Shown piece after piece: positions 34,172-44,946 of a stretch of 47,556 bases of DNA. The position numbers and the translations under genes are program-made. The DNA lies in contig NZ_JAUYQU010000027.1 in the NCBI RefSeq assembly GCF_030697065.1, positions 1 through 47,556 of the forward strand, written 5' to 3'. The DNA is from Bradyrhizobium sp. Lineage in GTDB: Bacteria; Pseudomonadota; Alphaproteobacteria; Rhizobiales; Xanthobacteraceae. Numbering within the stretch: position 1 is the first letter of the stretch; each line of letters starts with the position of its first letter. The notes below the pieces were generated by a model that saw only the letters and a program-made list of their open reading frames with translations, had not been told where the DNA came from and made no database searches.

Positions 34172-37100
34172 TGTTTTCGAAATTCTTCATCGACCGTCCG
34201 GTCTTCGCCGCCGTCATCTCGATCATCATCGTTCTGGCTGGCCTCATGGCCCTGCGGGCCCTGCCGGTTGCGCAGTATCCAGCGATCGTACCGCCGGAAG
34301 TCAGGGTCACCGCCAGCTATCCCGGCGCGTCGGCGCAAACCATCGCGGAGACGGTGGCTGCTCCGCTCGAGCAGCAGATCAACGGCGTTGAAAACATGCT
34401 GTACATGCGCTCGACCTCTACCGGCTCCGGAACGCTCACGATTTCCGTGACATTCGCCATTGGCACCGATCCCGACCAGAACACGATCAACGTGACCAAC
34501 CGGGTGCAGCGGGCCACGCCGCTGCTGCCCTCCGAGGTGCAGCGCCAGGGCGTGGTCGTGCAGAAGCGCTCGGCCGCCATCCTCCAGGTTCTGACGATGT
34601 CTTCGCCCAGCAACCGCTACGACACCGTATTCATCGGCAACTACGCACTCATCAATATCATCGACGAGCTGCGGCGCACGCCGGGAGTCGGCGACGCTTC
34701 GTTGTTTGGTGCCTCCGACTATTCGATGCGGATATGGCTTCGTCCGGACAAACTGGCCCAGTTCAGCCTTACACCCGGTGACGTCGCCGCGGCGATTCGC
34801 GAACAAAACGCGCAATTCGCCGCGGGCCGTTTCGGCGAAGAGCCACAAAAGGATGCAACCACTTTCACCTATTCGGTTACCACCCAGGGACGCTTCGCCG
34901 ACCCTCGGGAGTTCGAGGATATCATCATCCGCTCGGACGCGTTTGGCGGCGCCCTCCGTGTCAAGGACATCGCGCGCGTCGAACTGGGCGCGCTCAATTA
35001 CAGCTTCTCGGCGACCTACAATGGAGCGCCGACCGTCCCGATCGGTGTGTACCTGCAACCAGGCGCCAACGCCCTCGAAGTCGCCAAGAGCGTCAAGGAG
35101 ACGATGGATCGCCTTCAGGCCCGCTTCCCTGAGGGCGTGGAGTATCGGATTCCGTTCGACACGACGCGGTTCGTCGAGGTGTCGATCGAGGAAGTGATCA
35201 AGACCTTCATTGAGGCCATCATTCTCGTCATCGCCGTGGTCTTCGTCTTTCTCCAAAGCTGGCGCGCGACTCTGATTCCCGTCCTCGCCATTCCGGTCTC
35301 GCTGATCGGCACTTTCGGCGGAATGTACCTGCTCGGATTCTCGGTCAACCTGCTGACGTTGTTCGGACTCGTGCTGGCGATCGGGATCGTCGTGGACGAC
35401 GCGATCGTGGTGCTCGAAAACGTCGAGCGGATCATGCGGACCGAGAAAAAAAGTCCTCGCGATGCCGCCATCAAGGCCATGGAGCAGGTCAGCGGCCCGG
35501 TGGTCGCCATCGTTCTCACGCTCTGCGCGGTATTCATTCCGGTCTCATTTCTCGGCGGGCTTGCGGGGGAATTGTATCGACAGTTTGCCGTGACCATTGC
35601 GGTTTCCGTCGTGATCTCCGGCATCGTGGCGCTCACGCTGACTCCTGCCCTGGCCGCGCTGCTGCTAAAAGAGCAGCATGAAGAGCCCGCAAGACCGTTC
35701 AGGATCTTCAATCGCGGTTTCGACTGGCTTACTGACCGCTACGGGTCCGTCGTGACCTTCTTCCTGAAACGCACATTCCTGTCGCTGGCGGTCGTCGCCG
35801 TGATGTTGGCCGCAACGGGGCTGCTGTTCTCCAAGGTGCCGGGCAGCCTCGTGCCACAGGAGGATCAGGGCTATGTGCTGATGGTCACCTCGCTGCCGCC
35901 GGCAGCCGCCCTCAGCCGGACCAAGGCGATCCAGGACATCACCGCCAACGAGATCAAGAACATGCCGGAGGTCCGGGGCGTGGTGTCGCTCACGGGGTTC
36001 GATGTCCTGTCGAGCGCGCAGAAGACCAACGCCGGCGTATCCTTCATTACCCTGAAGGATTGGGCGGAACGAACCAATGCAAAATCGGACGCCCGGCAGA
36101 TCGCACCGGCTCTCGGCAGCCTGAACACCAAGTTCCGCGACGGCGTGGTGTTTGGATTAAACCCGCCGCCGATCCAGGGTATCAGCACCACCGGCGGCTT
36201 TGAGCTTTATCTCCAGAACCGTTCCGGGGCGTCTCTGGAAGCGTTGTCGGAAGCGGCCAACAAGATCGTCGCCGAGGCGGCCAAGCGTCCCGAACTGACC
36301 GGAGTCAGTTCGCAATTCTCGACTTCGATTCCGCAATACAGGATCAACGTCGATCGCGACAAGGCCAAGACCCTCGGCGTTCCCATCAACAGCATCTTCG
36401 AGACCATGCAGAGCGGCTTCGGGAGCCTCTACGTCAATGACTTCACACTGTACGGACGTACCTACCGGGTCAGCCTGTCGTCCGAAGCGGAGTTTCGCAG
36501 TTCGCCGGGCGATCTCCGCTTCATCTATGTGCGTTCCGAATCCGGAGCCATGATCCCGCTGGATGCCCTGGTGTCCGTAGACCGAACGATCGGCCCCGAT
36601 ACCGTCGACCGCTTCAACATCTTTCCCTCCGCCAAGCTGCTCGGCAACCCAGCGCCGGGATACTCGTCAGGCCAATCGCTTGCGGCGATGCAGGAGATCG
36701 TGACGGCCAATCTCGGGACGGATTATTCGATCGGCTGGACCGGCTCGGCCTACCAGGAGATTTCGACGGCGGGCACCGGCTATCAGGGATTCCTGTTCGG
36801 GTTGCTGATGGTCTTTCTCATCCTGGCGGCGCAGTACGAAAGATGGTCCCTGCCGCTGGCCGTGCTGACTGCCGTGCCGTTCGCACTGTTCGGGGCCATC
36901 GTTGCGATCTGGCTGCGGGGCATCGAAAACGACATCTACTTCCAGATCGGTCTCATCACCCTGATCGGGCTTGCGGCAAAGAACGCGATCCTGATTGTGG
37001 AGTTCGCCGCGCAGCGGCACCGTGAGGGTCTGTCGGTCTACGATTCCGCAATCGAAGCGGCGCGCCTGCGATTTCGCCCGATCATCATGACTTCGCTGGC

Positions 37101-37335
37101 GTTCATACTCGGCGTGCTGCCGCTGGCGATTTCCAGCGGAGCAGGTTCTGCCAGCCGACATTCCATCGGCACCGGCGTGATCGGCGGCATGATCGCGGCC
37201 ACGGTTCTGGCGATCATTTTCGTTCCGCTGTTCTTCCGTCTGGTGACACGCGACCGAAGACATTCGTCCGCTGAATTGCGGACGGTACCGGGCAACACGA
37301 GTTCAAGCGAATCTCGGACCGGAACACCCAAGTAG
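34171..37335 (+). CDS. RND multidrug efflux pump (AcrB/HAE1 family)
   Basis: This 1054-residue inner-membrane pump exports hydrophobic compounds using the proton gradient. It starts [20 protein letters not shown], has 12 membrane helices and two large periplasmic loops. The proton-relay residues are intact: Asp409-Asp410 in [18 protein letters not shown] and Lys937 in [18 protein letters not shown] at 34168 immediately before the ATG is an alternative start. The TGA of the adaptor overlaps the ATG by one base. No outer-membrane factor or local regulator accompanies it. The substrate is unknown; HAE1 membership points to drugs or plant-derived compounds rather than metals. Confidence 0.95.
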   Translation: MFSKFFIDRPVFAAVISIIIVLAGLMALRALPVAQYPAIVPPEVRVTASYPGASAQTIAETVAAPLEQQINGVENMLYMRSTSTGSGTLTISVTFAIGTDPDQNTINVTNRVQRATPLLPSEVQRQGVVVQKRSAAILQVLTMSSPSNRYDTVFIGNYALINIIDELRRTPGVGDASLFGASDYSMRIWLRPDKLAQFSLTPGDVAAAIREQNAQFAAGRFGEEPQKDATTFTYSVTTQGRFADPREFEDIIIRSDAFGGALRVKDIARVELGALNYSFSATYNGAPTVPIGVYLQPGANALEVAKSVKETMDRLQARFPEGVEYRIPFDTTRFVEVSIEEVIKTFIEAIILVIAVVFVFLQSWRATLIPVLAIPVSLIGTFGGMYLLGFSVNLLTLFGLVLAIGIVVDDAIVVLENVERIMRTEKKSPRDAAIKAMEQVSGPVVAIVLTLCAVFIPVSFLGGLAGELYRQFAVTIAVSVVISGIVALTLTPALAALLLKEQHEEPARPFRIFNRGFDWLTDRYGSVVTFFLKRTFLSLAVVAVMLAATGLLFSKVPGSLVPQEDQGYVLMVTSLPPAAALSRTKAIQDITANEIKNMPEVRGVVSLTGFDVLSSAQKTNAGVSFITLKDWAERTNAKSDARQIAPALGSLNTKFRDGVVFGLNPPPIQGISTTGGFELYLQNRSGASLEALSEAANKIVAEAAKRPELTGVSSQFSTSIPQYRINVDRDKAKTLGVPINSIFETMQSGFGSLYVNDFTLYGRTYRVSLSSEAEFRSSPGDLRFIYVRSESGAMIPLDALVSVDRTIGPDTVDRFNIFPSAKLLGNPAPGYSSGQSLAAMQEIVTANLGTDYSIGWTGSAYQEISTAGTGYQGFLFGLLMVFLILAAQYERWSLPLAVLTAVPFALFGAIVAIWLRGIENDIYFQIGLITLIGLAAKNAILIVEFAAQRHREGLSVYDSAIEAARLRFRPIIMTSLAFILGVLPLAISSGAGSASRHSIGTGVIGGMIAATVLAIIFVPLFFRLVTRDRRHSSAELRTVPGNTSSSESRTGTPK

Positions 37336-37399
37336 CCGGAATCGACAATGCAACTCGAACCCGTGATACGGACCGGTGTCGAAGTGCTCGCTTTCTCCG

Positions 37400-38119
37400 T
37401 CAGTGAATTTCAGCGGAACGCTTCAAGGCCTCTTTCAGCTTTTCCAGCGAGAAATCCTTGCTGCGCGCGATCTCGAGGATCGGCGTCTCGCGGCGGGCGC
37501 AGAGTTCGCAGGCATCCGGCACCTTGGCTGCGATATCATGCGGGATCACGATCGCGCCGTGGCTGTCGGCGTGAATGAGATCGTCGGAGCGTACTGTCAT
37601 GCCGGCGACGCGGACTTCGCCGCCGAAGCTTTCGGCGTGAACCCAGGCGTGCGACGGACCGATCGAGCCTGCCAGCGCCTGGAAGCCGGGCGCCCATTGC
37701 GGGATGTCGCGGATCGAGCCGTCGGTGATGACGCCGAGACAACCGAGCGCCTTGTGCACGTTGCTCTGCACCTCGCCCCAAAACGCGCCGTAGCCGACGT
37801 CGGGGCCGTCGATGTCCTGGATCACGGTGATGCGCGGGCCATGGCCGGTACCGACATATTCGTAATAGTCGATGCGCCGTTTCGACGCCTCATCGGCCGG
37901 CAGGCCCGACTTCACGACCGAACGGATGGTCACCGTGCGCGCATAACCGACCATCGGCGGCAGATCCGGGAACGGACAGACCAGGGGCTTGGTGGTGTAG
38001 CCGATCAGGCGGCGTTCTGGGGCGACGATTTCCATCGCATTGCAGATCGTCGGGGTGTCGTAGCGCGCCAATGCTTCGAGCACGGATGCGGGCAGCGGCG
38101 CGGATGCGGATTTCGTCAC
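37400..38119 (-). CDS. RraA-like protein (4-hydroxy-4-methyl-2-oxoglutarate aldolase family)
   Basis: The 239-residue protein belongs to the RraA/HMG aldolase fold, often misnamed dimethylmenaquinone methyltransferase. Features include YDTPTICNAMEIV near the N terminus, GYARTVTIR, VIQDIDGPDVGYGAFWGEVQ and the metal/substrate loop LGVITDGSIRDIPQW, then WVHAESFGGEVRVAG and DLIHADSHGAIVIP. The Gly-x-x-Arg-Asp stretch (DGSIRD) is the pyruvate-binding motif of the aldolases. An aldolase or lyase role on a 2-keto acid is likely. It converges with the efflux pump and has no pathway neighbours. Confidence 0.85.
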   Translation of the reverse strand: MTKSASAPLPASVLEALARYDTPTICNAMEIVAPERRLIGYTTKPLVCPFPDLPPMVGYARTVTIRSVVKSGLPADEASKRRIDYYEYVGTGHGPRITVIQDIDGPDVGYGAFWGEVQSNVHKALGCLGVITDGSIRDIPQWAPGFQALAGSIGPSHAWVHAESFGGEVRVAGMTVRSDDLIHADSHGAIVIPHDIAAKVPDACELCARRETPILEIARSKDFSLEKLKEALKRSAEIH

Positions 38120-38260
38120 GGGCGTTTCTCTCCAGATTTTGAAGGGCCGCCGTTTTGAAGCCGCCCGTTGATCTGCCTATAGCCGAGATTGGGACCGAAC
38201 CCAACTCGGCGGCAGCTCATGGCAGATATCCGAAGGAAAAGTCGCCGGCGGATCGGCGGA

Positions 38261-39151
38261 TCAGTTCAGCCGCGTCGGACGGTCGTCCTTCGCCGGCTCG
38301 GCGACCGGCGGAACGAACGGCGGCGCGGCGGTATCCGGCGGGGCGGCATCGGCCGGCGGCGCCGCGGCCAGCGCATCGGCAGCACGCTGATGGCCGCGAT
38401 AGGCCTTCCAGCCCCAGGGCAGGCTCAGGAGGTAGAGCACGGACCCCACCGACAGAATGTGCCAGGGATATCCGATCAGCAGCGCCACGAACAAGATCAC
38501 CGCGACGAACACCGGCAGCACCATTTCGGGCTGCACCCGCAAGCGCACGGTCTTGCCGGAAAATACCGGCAACCGCGATACCATCAGGAACGCGATCAGC
38601 AGCGTATAGGCCGTAGTCAGTTCGACCGGCGGCACCGGCACACCGAGGAAAGAAAGATAGATCGGCAACAGCACCAGGATCGCGCCGGCGGGTGCCGGAA
38701 CGCCGGTGAAGAAATTCGCCGCGAAGGCCGGCTTGTTCGGATCGTCCATGGTGGCGTTGAAGCGCGCCAGCCGCAGGCCGCCCGAGATCGCAAACACCAT
38801 CGCGGCGATCCAGCCGACATTGTTCAGATCGTGCAGCGTCCAGGAATACAGGATCAGACCGGGTGCGACGCCGAAATTGACGAAATCGGCAAGACTGTCG
38901 AGCTCGGCGCCGAATTTCGACTGGCCCTTGATCATGCGGGCGACACGGCCATCGACACCATCGAGCACCGCGGCGAACACGATCGCCGCGACGGCGAGTT
39001 CCATCCGCCCCTCGGTGGACAGGCGGATCGCGGTCAGCCCTGCGCAGATCGCGAGCAGCGTGATGACGTTGGGCACCAGCATCCGCACCGGGATCGGGCG
39101 AAACCGGCGCCGGCGCATTTCCGGGGATTTGGGATCGATGGGGGTCTGCAT
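38261..39151 (-). CDS. pssA: CDP-diacylglycerol-serine O-phosphatidyltransferase
   Basis: PssA joins CDP-diacylglycerol and serine to give phosphatidylserine. The CDP-alcohol phosphatidyltransferase motif is complete: Asp67-Gly68, Ala71-Arg72, Gly81, Asp85 and Asp89 in LDGVDGRVARM and FGAELDSLADF. About eight membrane helices and an Ala/Pro-rich C-terminal tail follow. The start at 39151 gives the usual N terminus, just before a basic RRRRFRPIPVRMLVPNVIT segment. The frame is open to 39223, and no start has a good ribosome-binding site. It lies downstream of psd (85 nt from this start), so both steps to phosphatidylethanolamine are co-located. An overlapping frame, 38217-39167, is a shadow. 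Confidence 0.9.
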   Translation of the reverse strand: MQTPIDPKSPEMRRRRFRPIPVRMLVPNVITLLAICAGLTAIRLSTEGRMELAVAAIVFAAVLDGVDGRVARMIKGQSKFGAELDSLADFVNFGVAPGLILYSWTLHDLNNVGWIAAMVFAISGGLRLARFNATMDDPNKPAFAANFFTGVPAPAGAILVLLPIYLSFLGVPVPPVELTTAYTLLIAFLMVSRLPVFSGKTVRLRVQPEMVLPVFVAVILFVALLIGYPWHILSVGSVLYLLSLPWGWKAYRGHQRAADALAAAPPADAAPPDTAAPPFVPPVAEPAKDDRPTRLN

Positions 39152-39235
39152 CGACAAGATATAGCAACTGCCAGGCGGCTGCGCCATTGTGGCGGCGCCG
39201 TGGCGGCCGGCCAGGCCGGTCATCGCCTGAAATAG

Positions 39236-39934
39236 TTAATCGGTGCGCCAGGTGCGGCCGCCGTCGCCCAGCCTGAGATCGGCCAGCACGGTCTCCCCGG
39301 CCACCGCCGTCTGCCCCACGGACACCAGCGCCTTGCTGCCCTCCGGCAGGAAGACATCGAGCCGCGAGCCGAAACGGATCAAGCCGAACCGCTCGCCTGC
39401 GCCCAGCGACTGCCCTTCGCGCACAAACGAGACGATTCGACGCGCCACCAGGCCGGCGATCTGGACCACGCCGATGCGGCCGTCCGGCGTCGAGATGACC
39501 AGCGAATTGCGCTCATTGTCTTCGCTCGCCTTGTCGAGCTCGGCGTTGATGAAAGCGCCCGGCCGGTACGCGATCCGGTCGATCCGCCCGGTCACCGGGC
39601 TGCGGTTCACGTGGCAGTTGAACACGCTCATGAACACCGAGATGCGCAGCAGCGGCTTGTCGCCGAGGCCGAGCTCGGCCGGCGGCAACACCGTCGAAAT
39701 CAGCGAGACGCGCCCGTCCGCCGGCGACACCACGATGCCCTCGCGCACCGGCGTCACCCGCACCGGATCGCGGAAGAACAGCGCGCACCACACCGTCAAA
39801 AGGGTGCCGATCCAGCCCAGCGGGGTCCAGATCCAGAACAGGAACAGGCTGACCAGCGCAAAGCCGCCGATAAAGGGGTAGCCCTCGGGATGAATCGGCG
39901 GAATTTGAGCGCGGATCGAGTTTACGATAGACAT
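39236..39934 (-). CDS. psd: Phosphatidylserine decarboxylase proenzyme
   Basis: Psd converts phosphatidylserine to phosphatidylethanolamine. The 232-residue short-form enzyme has N-terminal membrane segments (about 21-53), [26 protein letters not shown], and the self-cleavage site Gly189-Ser190 in [13 protein letters not shown], where the Ser becomes the pyruvoyl group. This is the PSD-A type common in alphaproteobacteria. It lies directly upstream of pssA on the same strand. The DNA upstream (39935-40071) contains a CCCCCTCCCCCTTGG-like stretch that resembles a dispersed repeat fragment. Confidence 0.95.
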   Translation of the reverse strand: MSIVNSIRAQIPPIHPEGYPFIGGFALVSLFLFWIWTPLGWIGTLLTVWCALFFRDPVRVTPVREGIVVSPADGRVSLISTVLPPAELGLGDKPLLRISVFMSVFNCHVNRSPVTGRIDRIAYRPGAFINAELDKASEDNERNSLVISTPDGRIGVVQIAGLVARRIVSFVREGQSLGAGERFGLIRFGSRLDVFLPEGSKALVSVGQTAVAGETVLADLRLGDGGRTWRTD

Positions 39935-40071
39935 TTTCAGGGGTTCACTGGTTCGTTATCCCCCTCCCCCTTGGTGGGAAAAGGCGGCGTTGTCCGCCCC
40001 TCATTATTCCAGAACCGCAGGTCGCGAAACCCCTGATCTTGATGCGGACGACGGCAGGATGCCGGCGCGGT

Positions 40072-42612
40072 TCAGGCGAGAAAACCTGCCAGATACCTGG
40101 CCGTCCGGCTGCCCGGCGCCGATGCCAGATCCGCAGGAGTGGCGGCGGCGACGATCCGGCCGCCTTCGTCGCCCGCGCCAGGTCCGATATCGATGACCCA
40201 GTCGCTGGCCGCCACGACGCTCATGTCATGCTCGACCACGATCACGGTATTGCCGGTTTCCACCAGTTTGCGGAGCTGTATGTTGAGCCTTTCGACATCG
40301 GACGGATGCAGCCCGGTCGTGGGTTCATCGAGCACATACAGGGTGCCACCCCGCTGCGCGCGTTGCAGTTCGGTCGCCAGCTTTACCCTCTGCGCCTCGC
40401 CTCCCGAAAGCTCGGTCGCCGGCTGTCCCAGCCGGATATAGCCGAGACCGACCTCGCGAATGACCTCGAACGACCTGCGAAGCGTCGCATCGTCCGCAAA
40501 GAATTCGAACGCCGCGTCGACCGTCATACCCAGCACATCGGCAACCGACTTCTCGCGAATCCTGATTTCGAGCGTCCTGGCATTGAACCGGGCGCCGTGA
40601 CAGGCCGGACACGGCGCGTAAACGCTGGGAAGGAACAGCAGTTCGACGGTGACGAACCCTTCGCCCTGGCAGGTCTGACATCGGCCCTTGGCGACATTGA
40701 ACGAAAAACGTCCCGCGTCGTAGCGGCGCGCACGCGCCGCCTTGGTAGCCGCGAACAGCTTTCTGACATGATCGAACAGGCCGGTGTAGGTGGCCAGGTT
40801 GGAGCGCGGTGTGCGGCCGATCGGCTTTTGATCGACCACGACGAGCCGTTTCACCCCCTCCATGCCGCCGGTGATGCTGCCGCCGAGCGTTGCGACGGCC
40901 GACCGTTCGAGTTGTTCCTCTTCGTCATCCTCCGGTGGCATGTCATGGCCAAGCTTTTCAGCTACCGCTTCGACCAGGAACTGGCTGACCAGGCTCGACT
41001 TGCCCGAACCGGAAATGCCGGTCACGCTGGTGAGGACGCCCAGCGGGAAATCGGCATCCACGCCAACGAGATTGTTGCGCATCACGCCGCGCAGACGCAG
41101 CCAACCGGTCGGCGCCCGCGGGGGCGATTGGGCCGGTCCAACCTCCCTAAAAAGGTGACGCCGCGTCAGCGAGCGCTCGACCCGCTTCAACCCCTCCGGC
41201 GGTCCGCTGTAGAGCACGTGACCGCCGAGTTCGCCCGCGCCCGGCCCGACATCGACGATCCAGTCTGCCTGTCGGATGACGTCCAGTTCATGCTCGACGA
41301 CAAACAGCGAATTGCCCGATTTTTTCAGGCGACCCAGCGCTCGAACCAGTGCTTCGGTGTCGGATGGGTGAAGACCCGCGGAGGGCTCGTCGAGCACGTA
41401 GACGACGCCAAACAGGTTGGAGCGAACCTGGGTGGCCAGACGGAGCCGCTGCAACTCCCCGGGCGACAGCGTCGGCGTACTGCGTTCGAGGCTGAGATAG
41501 CCGAGCCCGAGATCGAGCAGCACCGAAAGCCGCGAGTTCAGATCCTGCGCGATCCGCCCGACGACAACCGCCTTTTCCGGATGCTGTGCATCCTCCTTTC
41601 GGCCAGCCGTCCCTTGGGCGGAAAAGACTTCGAACAGCTGCGCCAACCGTTTCAGCGGCAGACGCGACATCTCGGCGATGTCCAGCCCGGCGAATTTGAC
41701 CGACAGCGCCGCACGGGTCAGCCGCTTGCCGCGACAGAGCGGACATTCGGCACTCAACAGATATCGCGCCACCCGCTTCTTCATCAGCGGGCTTTGGGTA
41801 TTGGCGAAAGTCTGCAGCACATAGCGCCTGGCGCCGGTAAAGGTACCCTGATAGCTCGGCTCTTCCTTCCGCCTGAGCGCGCGCTTGACCTCGGCCGCAT
41901 CGTAGCCGGCATATACCGGCACCGTCGGCTGCTCGTCGGTGAACAGGATCCAGTCGCGGTCTTTCTTCGGAAGCGTGCGCCAGGGTCGGTCCACGTCGTA
42001 TCCGAGCGTGGTCAGGATATCGCGCAGGTTTTGTCCGTGCCACGCGGTCGGCCATGCGGCGACGGCGCGTTCCCGGATCGTCAGACTATCATCGGGCACC
42101 ATCGACTTCTCGGTGGCTTCATAGACCCGGCCGAGCCCATGACATCGAGGGCAGGCGCCCTCGGGGGTATTGGTCGAAAACGACTCGGCATACAGCAGCG
42201 GTTGGCCGCGCGGGTAATCACCGGCACGCGAGTAGAGCATCCGCAGCAGATTGGAGAGCGTCGTCACGCTGCCGACCGACGATCTCGTCGTTGGCGAACC
42301 ACGTTGTTGCTGCAGGGCCACCGCAGGCGGCAGCCCCTCGATTTCATCGACCTCCGGCACCGCCATTTGATGAAACAGTCGCCGCGCATAAGGAGAAACC
42401 GATTCGAGATACCTGCGTTGCGCCTCGGCATAGAGGGTGCCGAAGGCCAGCGATGATTTGCCCGACCCCGAGACGCCGGTGAAGACGACCAGCGCGTTGC
42501 GCGGAATCCTCAGGTCGACATTCTTGAGATTGTGCTCGCGCGCGCCTCGAACCTGGACAAAGCCGTCAAGGTCCGGGCCGGCTCGAGAGCCTCCAGTAAC
42601 AGGTTCGTCCAT
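40072..42612 (-). CDS. Short UvrA-like ABC ATPase (class II/III UvrA)
   Basis: The 846-residue protein has the UvrA layout: Walker [10 protein letters not shown] (46-54), CPRCHGLG and CPLCRGKR cysteine pairs, and a second Walker [10 protein letters not shown]. The zinc module [16 protein letters not shown] and signature [13 protein letters not shown] come later, then [18 protein letters not shown]. The first signature reads [12 protein letters not shown] instead of LSGGE. It is about 100 residues shorter than housekeeping UvrA, and the interval after the first Walker A seems to lack the usual UvrB-binding region. It resembles the UvrA2/DrrC-type proteins linked to resistance against DNA-binding drugs. 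No uvrB is adjacent. Confidence 0.88.
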   Translation of the reverse strand: MDEPVTGGSRAGPDLDGFVQVRGAREHNLKNVDLRIPRNALVVFTGVSGSGKSSLAFGTLYAEAQRRYLESVSPYARRLFHQMAVPEVDEIEGLPPAVALQQQRGSPTTRSSVGSVTTLSNLLRMLYSRAGDYPRGQPLLYAESFSTNTPEGACPRCHGLGRVYEATEKSMVPDDSLTIRERAVAAWPTAWHGQNLRDILTTLGYDVDRPWRTLPKKDRDWILFTDEQPTVPVYAGYDAAEVKRALRRKEEPSYQGTFTGARRYVLQTFANTQSPLMKKRVARYLLSAECPLCRGKRLTRAALSVKFAGLDIAEMSRLPLKRLAQLFEVFSAQGTAGRKEDAQHPEKAVVVGRIAQDLNSRLSVLLDLGLGYLSLERSTPTLSPGELQRLRLATQVRSNLFGVVYVLDEPSAGLHPSDTEALVRALGRLKKSGNSLFVVEHELDVIRQADWIVDVGPGAGELGGHVLYSGPPEGLKRVERSLTRRHLFREVGPAQSPPRAPTGWLRLRGVMRNNLVGVDADFPLGVLTSVTGISGSGKSSLVSQFLVEAVAEKLGHDMPPEDDEEEQLERSAVATLGGSITGGMEGVKRLVVVDQKPIGRTPRSNLATYTGLFDHVRKLFAATKAARARRYDAGRFSFNVAKGRCQTCQGEGFVTVELLFLPSVYAPCPACHGARFNARTLEIRIREKSVADVLGMTVDAAFEFFADDATLRRSFEVIREVGLGYIRLGQPATELSGGEAQRVKLATELQRAQRGGTLYVLDEPTTGLHPSDVERLNIQLRKLVETGNTVIVVEHDMSVVAASDWVIDIGPGAGDEGGRIVAAATPADLASAPGSRTARYLAGFLA

Positions 42613-42745
42613 TCGAAAGGGCTTTCAAGACCGCGTGGATTGCCTGTGGCTAACCGGCCAATAAAGGTTTTGATCCGCTGAAAACTACGGGATACCGCCG
42701 ATCCGGCGAACTATCGTTCTCTCGTCAGCGGAACGCGACTTCGGG

Positions 42746-44740
42746 CTAAGCCAGAGGCAGCGCTTCCGGCCTGTCCGTCACCACGGGATCGTCAACCGCT
42801 GGCGGTGCCCGGTTGGGCGCTGCGTTCTCGTCGGCAATAAGCGCCAGGCGTTCCCGCGCCTCCTGGGCTTCGCGCTGCCTGTTCCACATGCTGGCATAAA
42901 GTCCGCCCGATGCCAGAAGCTGGGAATGGGTGCCGCGTTCAGCGATGCGGCCCTGATCCAGCACGATGATTTCGTCGGCGCCCACGATGGTGGAAAGCCG
43001 GTGCGCGATGACGAGCGAGGTGCGGTTGCGCGACACCCGCTCCAGCGCATCCTGGATTTCCTGCTCGGTATGGCTGTCGAGCGCCGAGGTCGCCTCGTCG
43101 AGCACCAGGATCGGCGGCGCCTTCAGCACCGTACGCGCGATCGCGACGCGCTGTTTCTCGCCGCCGGACAGTTTCAGTCCGCGCTCGCCGACCTGGGTTT
43201 CATACCCCTTCGGCGACATCCGGATGAAACCGTCGATCTGCGCCAGCTGCGCCGCCTCTTCCACCTCGGCGTCCGACGCGTCCCAGCGGCCGTAACGGAT
43301 GTTGTACCTGATCGTGTCGTTGAACAGCACGGTATCCTGCGGCACCATGCCGATCGAGGCCCGCAGCGACGACTGCGTGACGTTTTTGATGTCCTGGCCG
43401 TCGATCAGGATCCTGCCGCCGGACACGTCGTAAAGCCGGAACAAGAGCCGCGAGATGGTCGATTTGCCCGCGCCGGAGGGACCGACGATCGCCACGGTCT
43501 TGCCGGCCGGCACCTCGAAACTGAGACCCTTCAGTATCTGGCGGTCGGGATCGTAGGAAAACTTCACGTCGTCGAAACGCACATTGCCCGAGCTCACGAT
43601 CAGCGGCTGGGCGCCCGGAACATCCTTGATCTCGGGGTTGCGCGACAGCACGCTGAACATCTTCTCGATGTCGATCACTGCCTGCTTGATCTCGCGGTAG
43701 ACCATGCCCATGAAATTCAGCGGCTGATACAGCTGGATCATCATGGCGTTGATCATGACGAAATCGCCGACCGTGTTGGTGCCGTTGCGCACCCCGATCG
43801 CGCACATCAGCATGGTCGCGGTGAGGCCGGCGGTGAAGATGATCGCCTGCCCGGTATTGAGCACGGCCAGCGAAGTGTAGGTCTTCACGCTGTTGCGCTC
43901 GTAGCCCTCCATCGAGCGGTCGTAGCGCGCGGCCTCGCGCTCCTCGGCGCTGAAATACTTCACCGTCTCGTAGTTCAGCAGCGAGTCGATCGCCTTGGTG
44001 TTGGCCTCGGTGTCGGACTCGTTCATCCTGCGGCGGATCTCGATCCGCCATTCGGTCGCGACATAGGTGTAGTACATGAAGATCACGACGGTGATCAGGG
44101 TGACCAGCACATAGCGCCAGTCGAACACCCACAGCAGCACGGCCATCAGCAGGACGACTTCGACCACGGTCGGCACCAGTTGCAGGATCACCATCCGCAC
44201 GATGACCTCGATGCCGGAGCGGCCGCGCTCCAGCACCCGGGTCAGCCCGCCGGTCTTGCGCTCGAGGTGAAAGCGCAGCGACAGTTCGTGCATGTGGACG
44301 AAGGTGAGATAAGCGAGCTTGCGCACCGCATGCATCGCTACCCGGGCGAAAATTCCGTCGCGCCACTGGGTCAGCACCGCCATCAGCACGCGCAGGCCGC
44401 CATAGCTCGCGGTCATGATCAGCGGCGAGGCGATCAGCCAGAGCATCCAGTTCGACGCCTGCACCGGCGCACTGTCGGCGCCGGTCAGCGCATCGATCGC
44501 CCATTTGAAGGTGAACGGCACCGTGAGCGTCGCCAGCTTCGCTGCCAGCAGCAGCACCATCGACCAGACCACGCGCGTCTTCAGGTCGGCGCGATCGCCG
44601 GGCCAGATATACGGCCACAGATGCGCCAGCGTCCCCATCAGGGAAGCCTGTTCAATCGACTTGTCTCCGGAGGTTCCACCAGAAGTCACTCGGGAAGACG
44701 GCGCGTCTCCGGCGCCGCGATGCGAATCACCGTGGGCCAT
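42746..44740 (-). CDS. ABC exporter of the Atm1/HMT1 type (fused membrane and ATPase domains)
   Basis: The roughly 664-residue half-transporter has six membrane helices (about 50-340), then an ATPase with GPSGAGKSTISRLLFRLYD, LSGGEKQRVAIART and ILVLDEATSALDSHTEQEI. Regions such as FHLERKTGGLTRVLERGRSG and LNYETVKYFSAEEREAARYD are typical of Atm1 and heavy-metal-tolerance exporters that move glutathione-linked or metal-thiol cargo. The N terminus before the first helix is variable. I chose the ATG at 44740; the frame is open to ATG codons at 44818 and 44881. It probably exports a thiol-linked metabolite for iron-sulfur or metal homeostasis. It diverges from the LOG-family gene. Confidence 0.9.
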   Translation of the reverse strand: MAHGDSHRGAGDAPSSRVTSGGTSGDKSIEQASLMGTLAHLWPYIWPGDRADLKTRVVWSMVLLLAAKLATLTVPFTFKWAIDALTGADSAPVQASNWMLWLIASPLIMTASYGGLRVLMAVLTQWRDGIFARVAMHAVRKLAYLTFVHMHELSLRFHLERKTGGLTRVLERGRSGIEVIVRMVILQLVPTVVEVVLLMAVLLWVFDWRYVLVTLITVVIFMYYTYVATEWRIEIRRRMNESDTEANTKAIDSLLNYETVKYFSAEEREAARYDRSMEGYERNSVKTYTSLAVLNTGQAIIFTAGLTATMLMCAIGVRNGTNTVGDFVMINAMMIQLYQPLNFMGMVYREIKQAVIDIEKMFSVLSRNPEIKDVPGAQPLIVSSGNVRFDDVKFSYDPDRQILKGLSFEVPAGKTVAIVGPSGAGKSTISRLLFRLYDVSGGRILIDGQDIKNVTQSSLRASIGMVPQDTVLFNDTIRYNIRYGRWDASDAEVEEAAQLAQIDGFIRMSPKGYETQVGERGLKLSGGEKQRVAIARTVLKAPPILVLDEATSALDSHTEQEIQDALERVSRNRTSLVIAHRLSTIVGADEIIVLDQGRIAERGTHSQLLASGGLYASMWNRQREAQEARERLALIADENAAPNRAPPAVDDPVVTDRPEALPLA

Positions 44741-44946
44741 CAACAAAAGACCTTGGGCAAGTCGCAGCGCCGACCAGCGGTCGCGGCTATTTTTCGGTTC
44801 CTCGGCATGCTGCGTCATATAGAGGGTTTGCCCGCCGCGTGCACCCTCAAAGGGCGGCGAATCTCTCGCGATTTCCCCCATTTTGCCGACGATTCAACTG
44901 CCTTTGTGAATCCGCCAGGGTTGACGCCCCTACTTCGCAGTGCCAC

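Noticed and set aside
38217..39167. A 316-codon leftward frame overlapping pssA
   Set aside because: It is in another frame of pssA. Only pssA shows the CDP-alcohol transferase motif.
39950..40030. A CCCCCTCCCCCTTGG-type stretch resembling another dispersed repeat
   Set aside because: Only a fragment is seen, without paired arms, so a repeat call is not supported.
40039..42456. An 805-codon rightward frame
   Set aside because: It lies fully opposite the UvrA-like gene, which has complete ABC motifs. The frame is a GC-rich shadow with no motifs.
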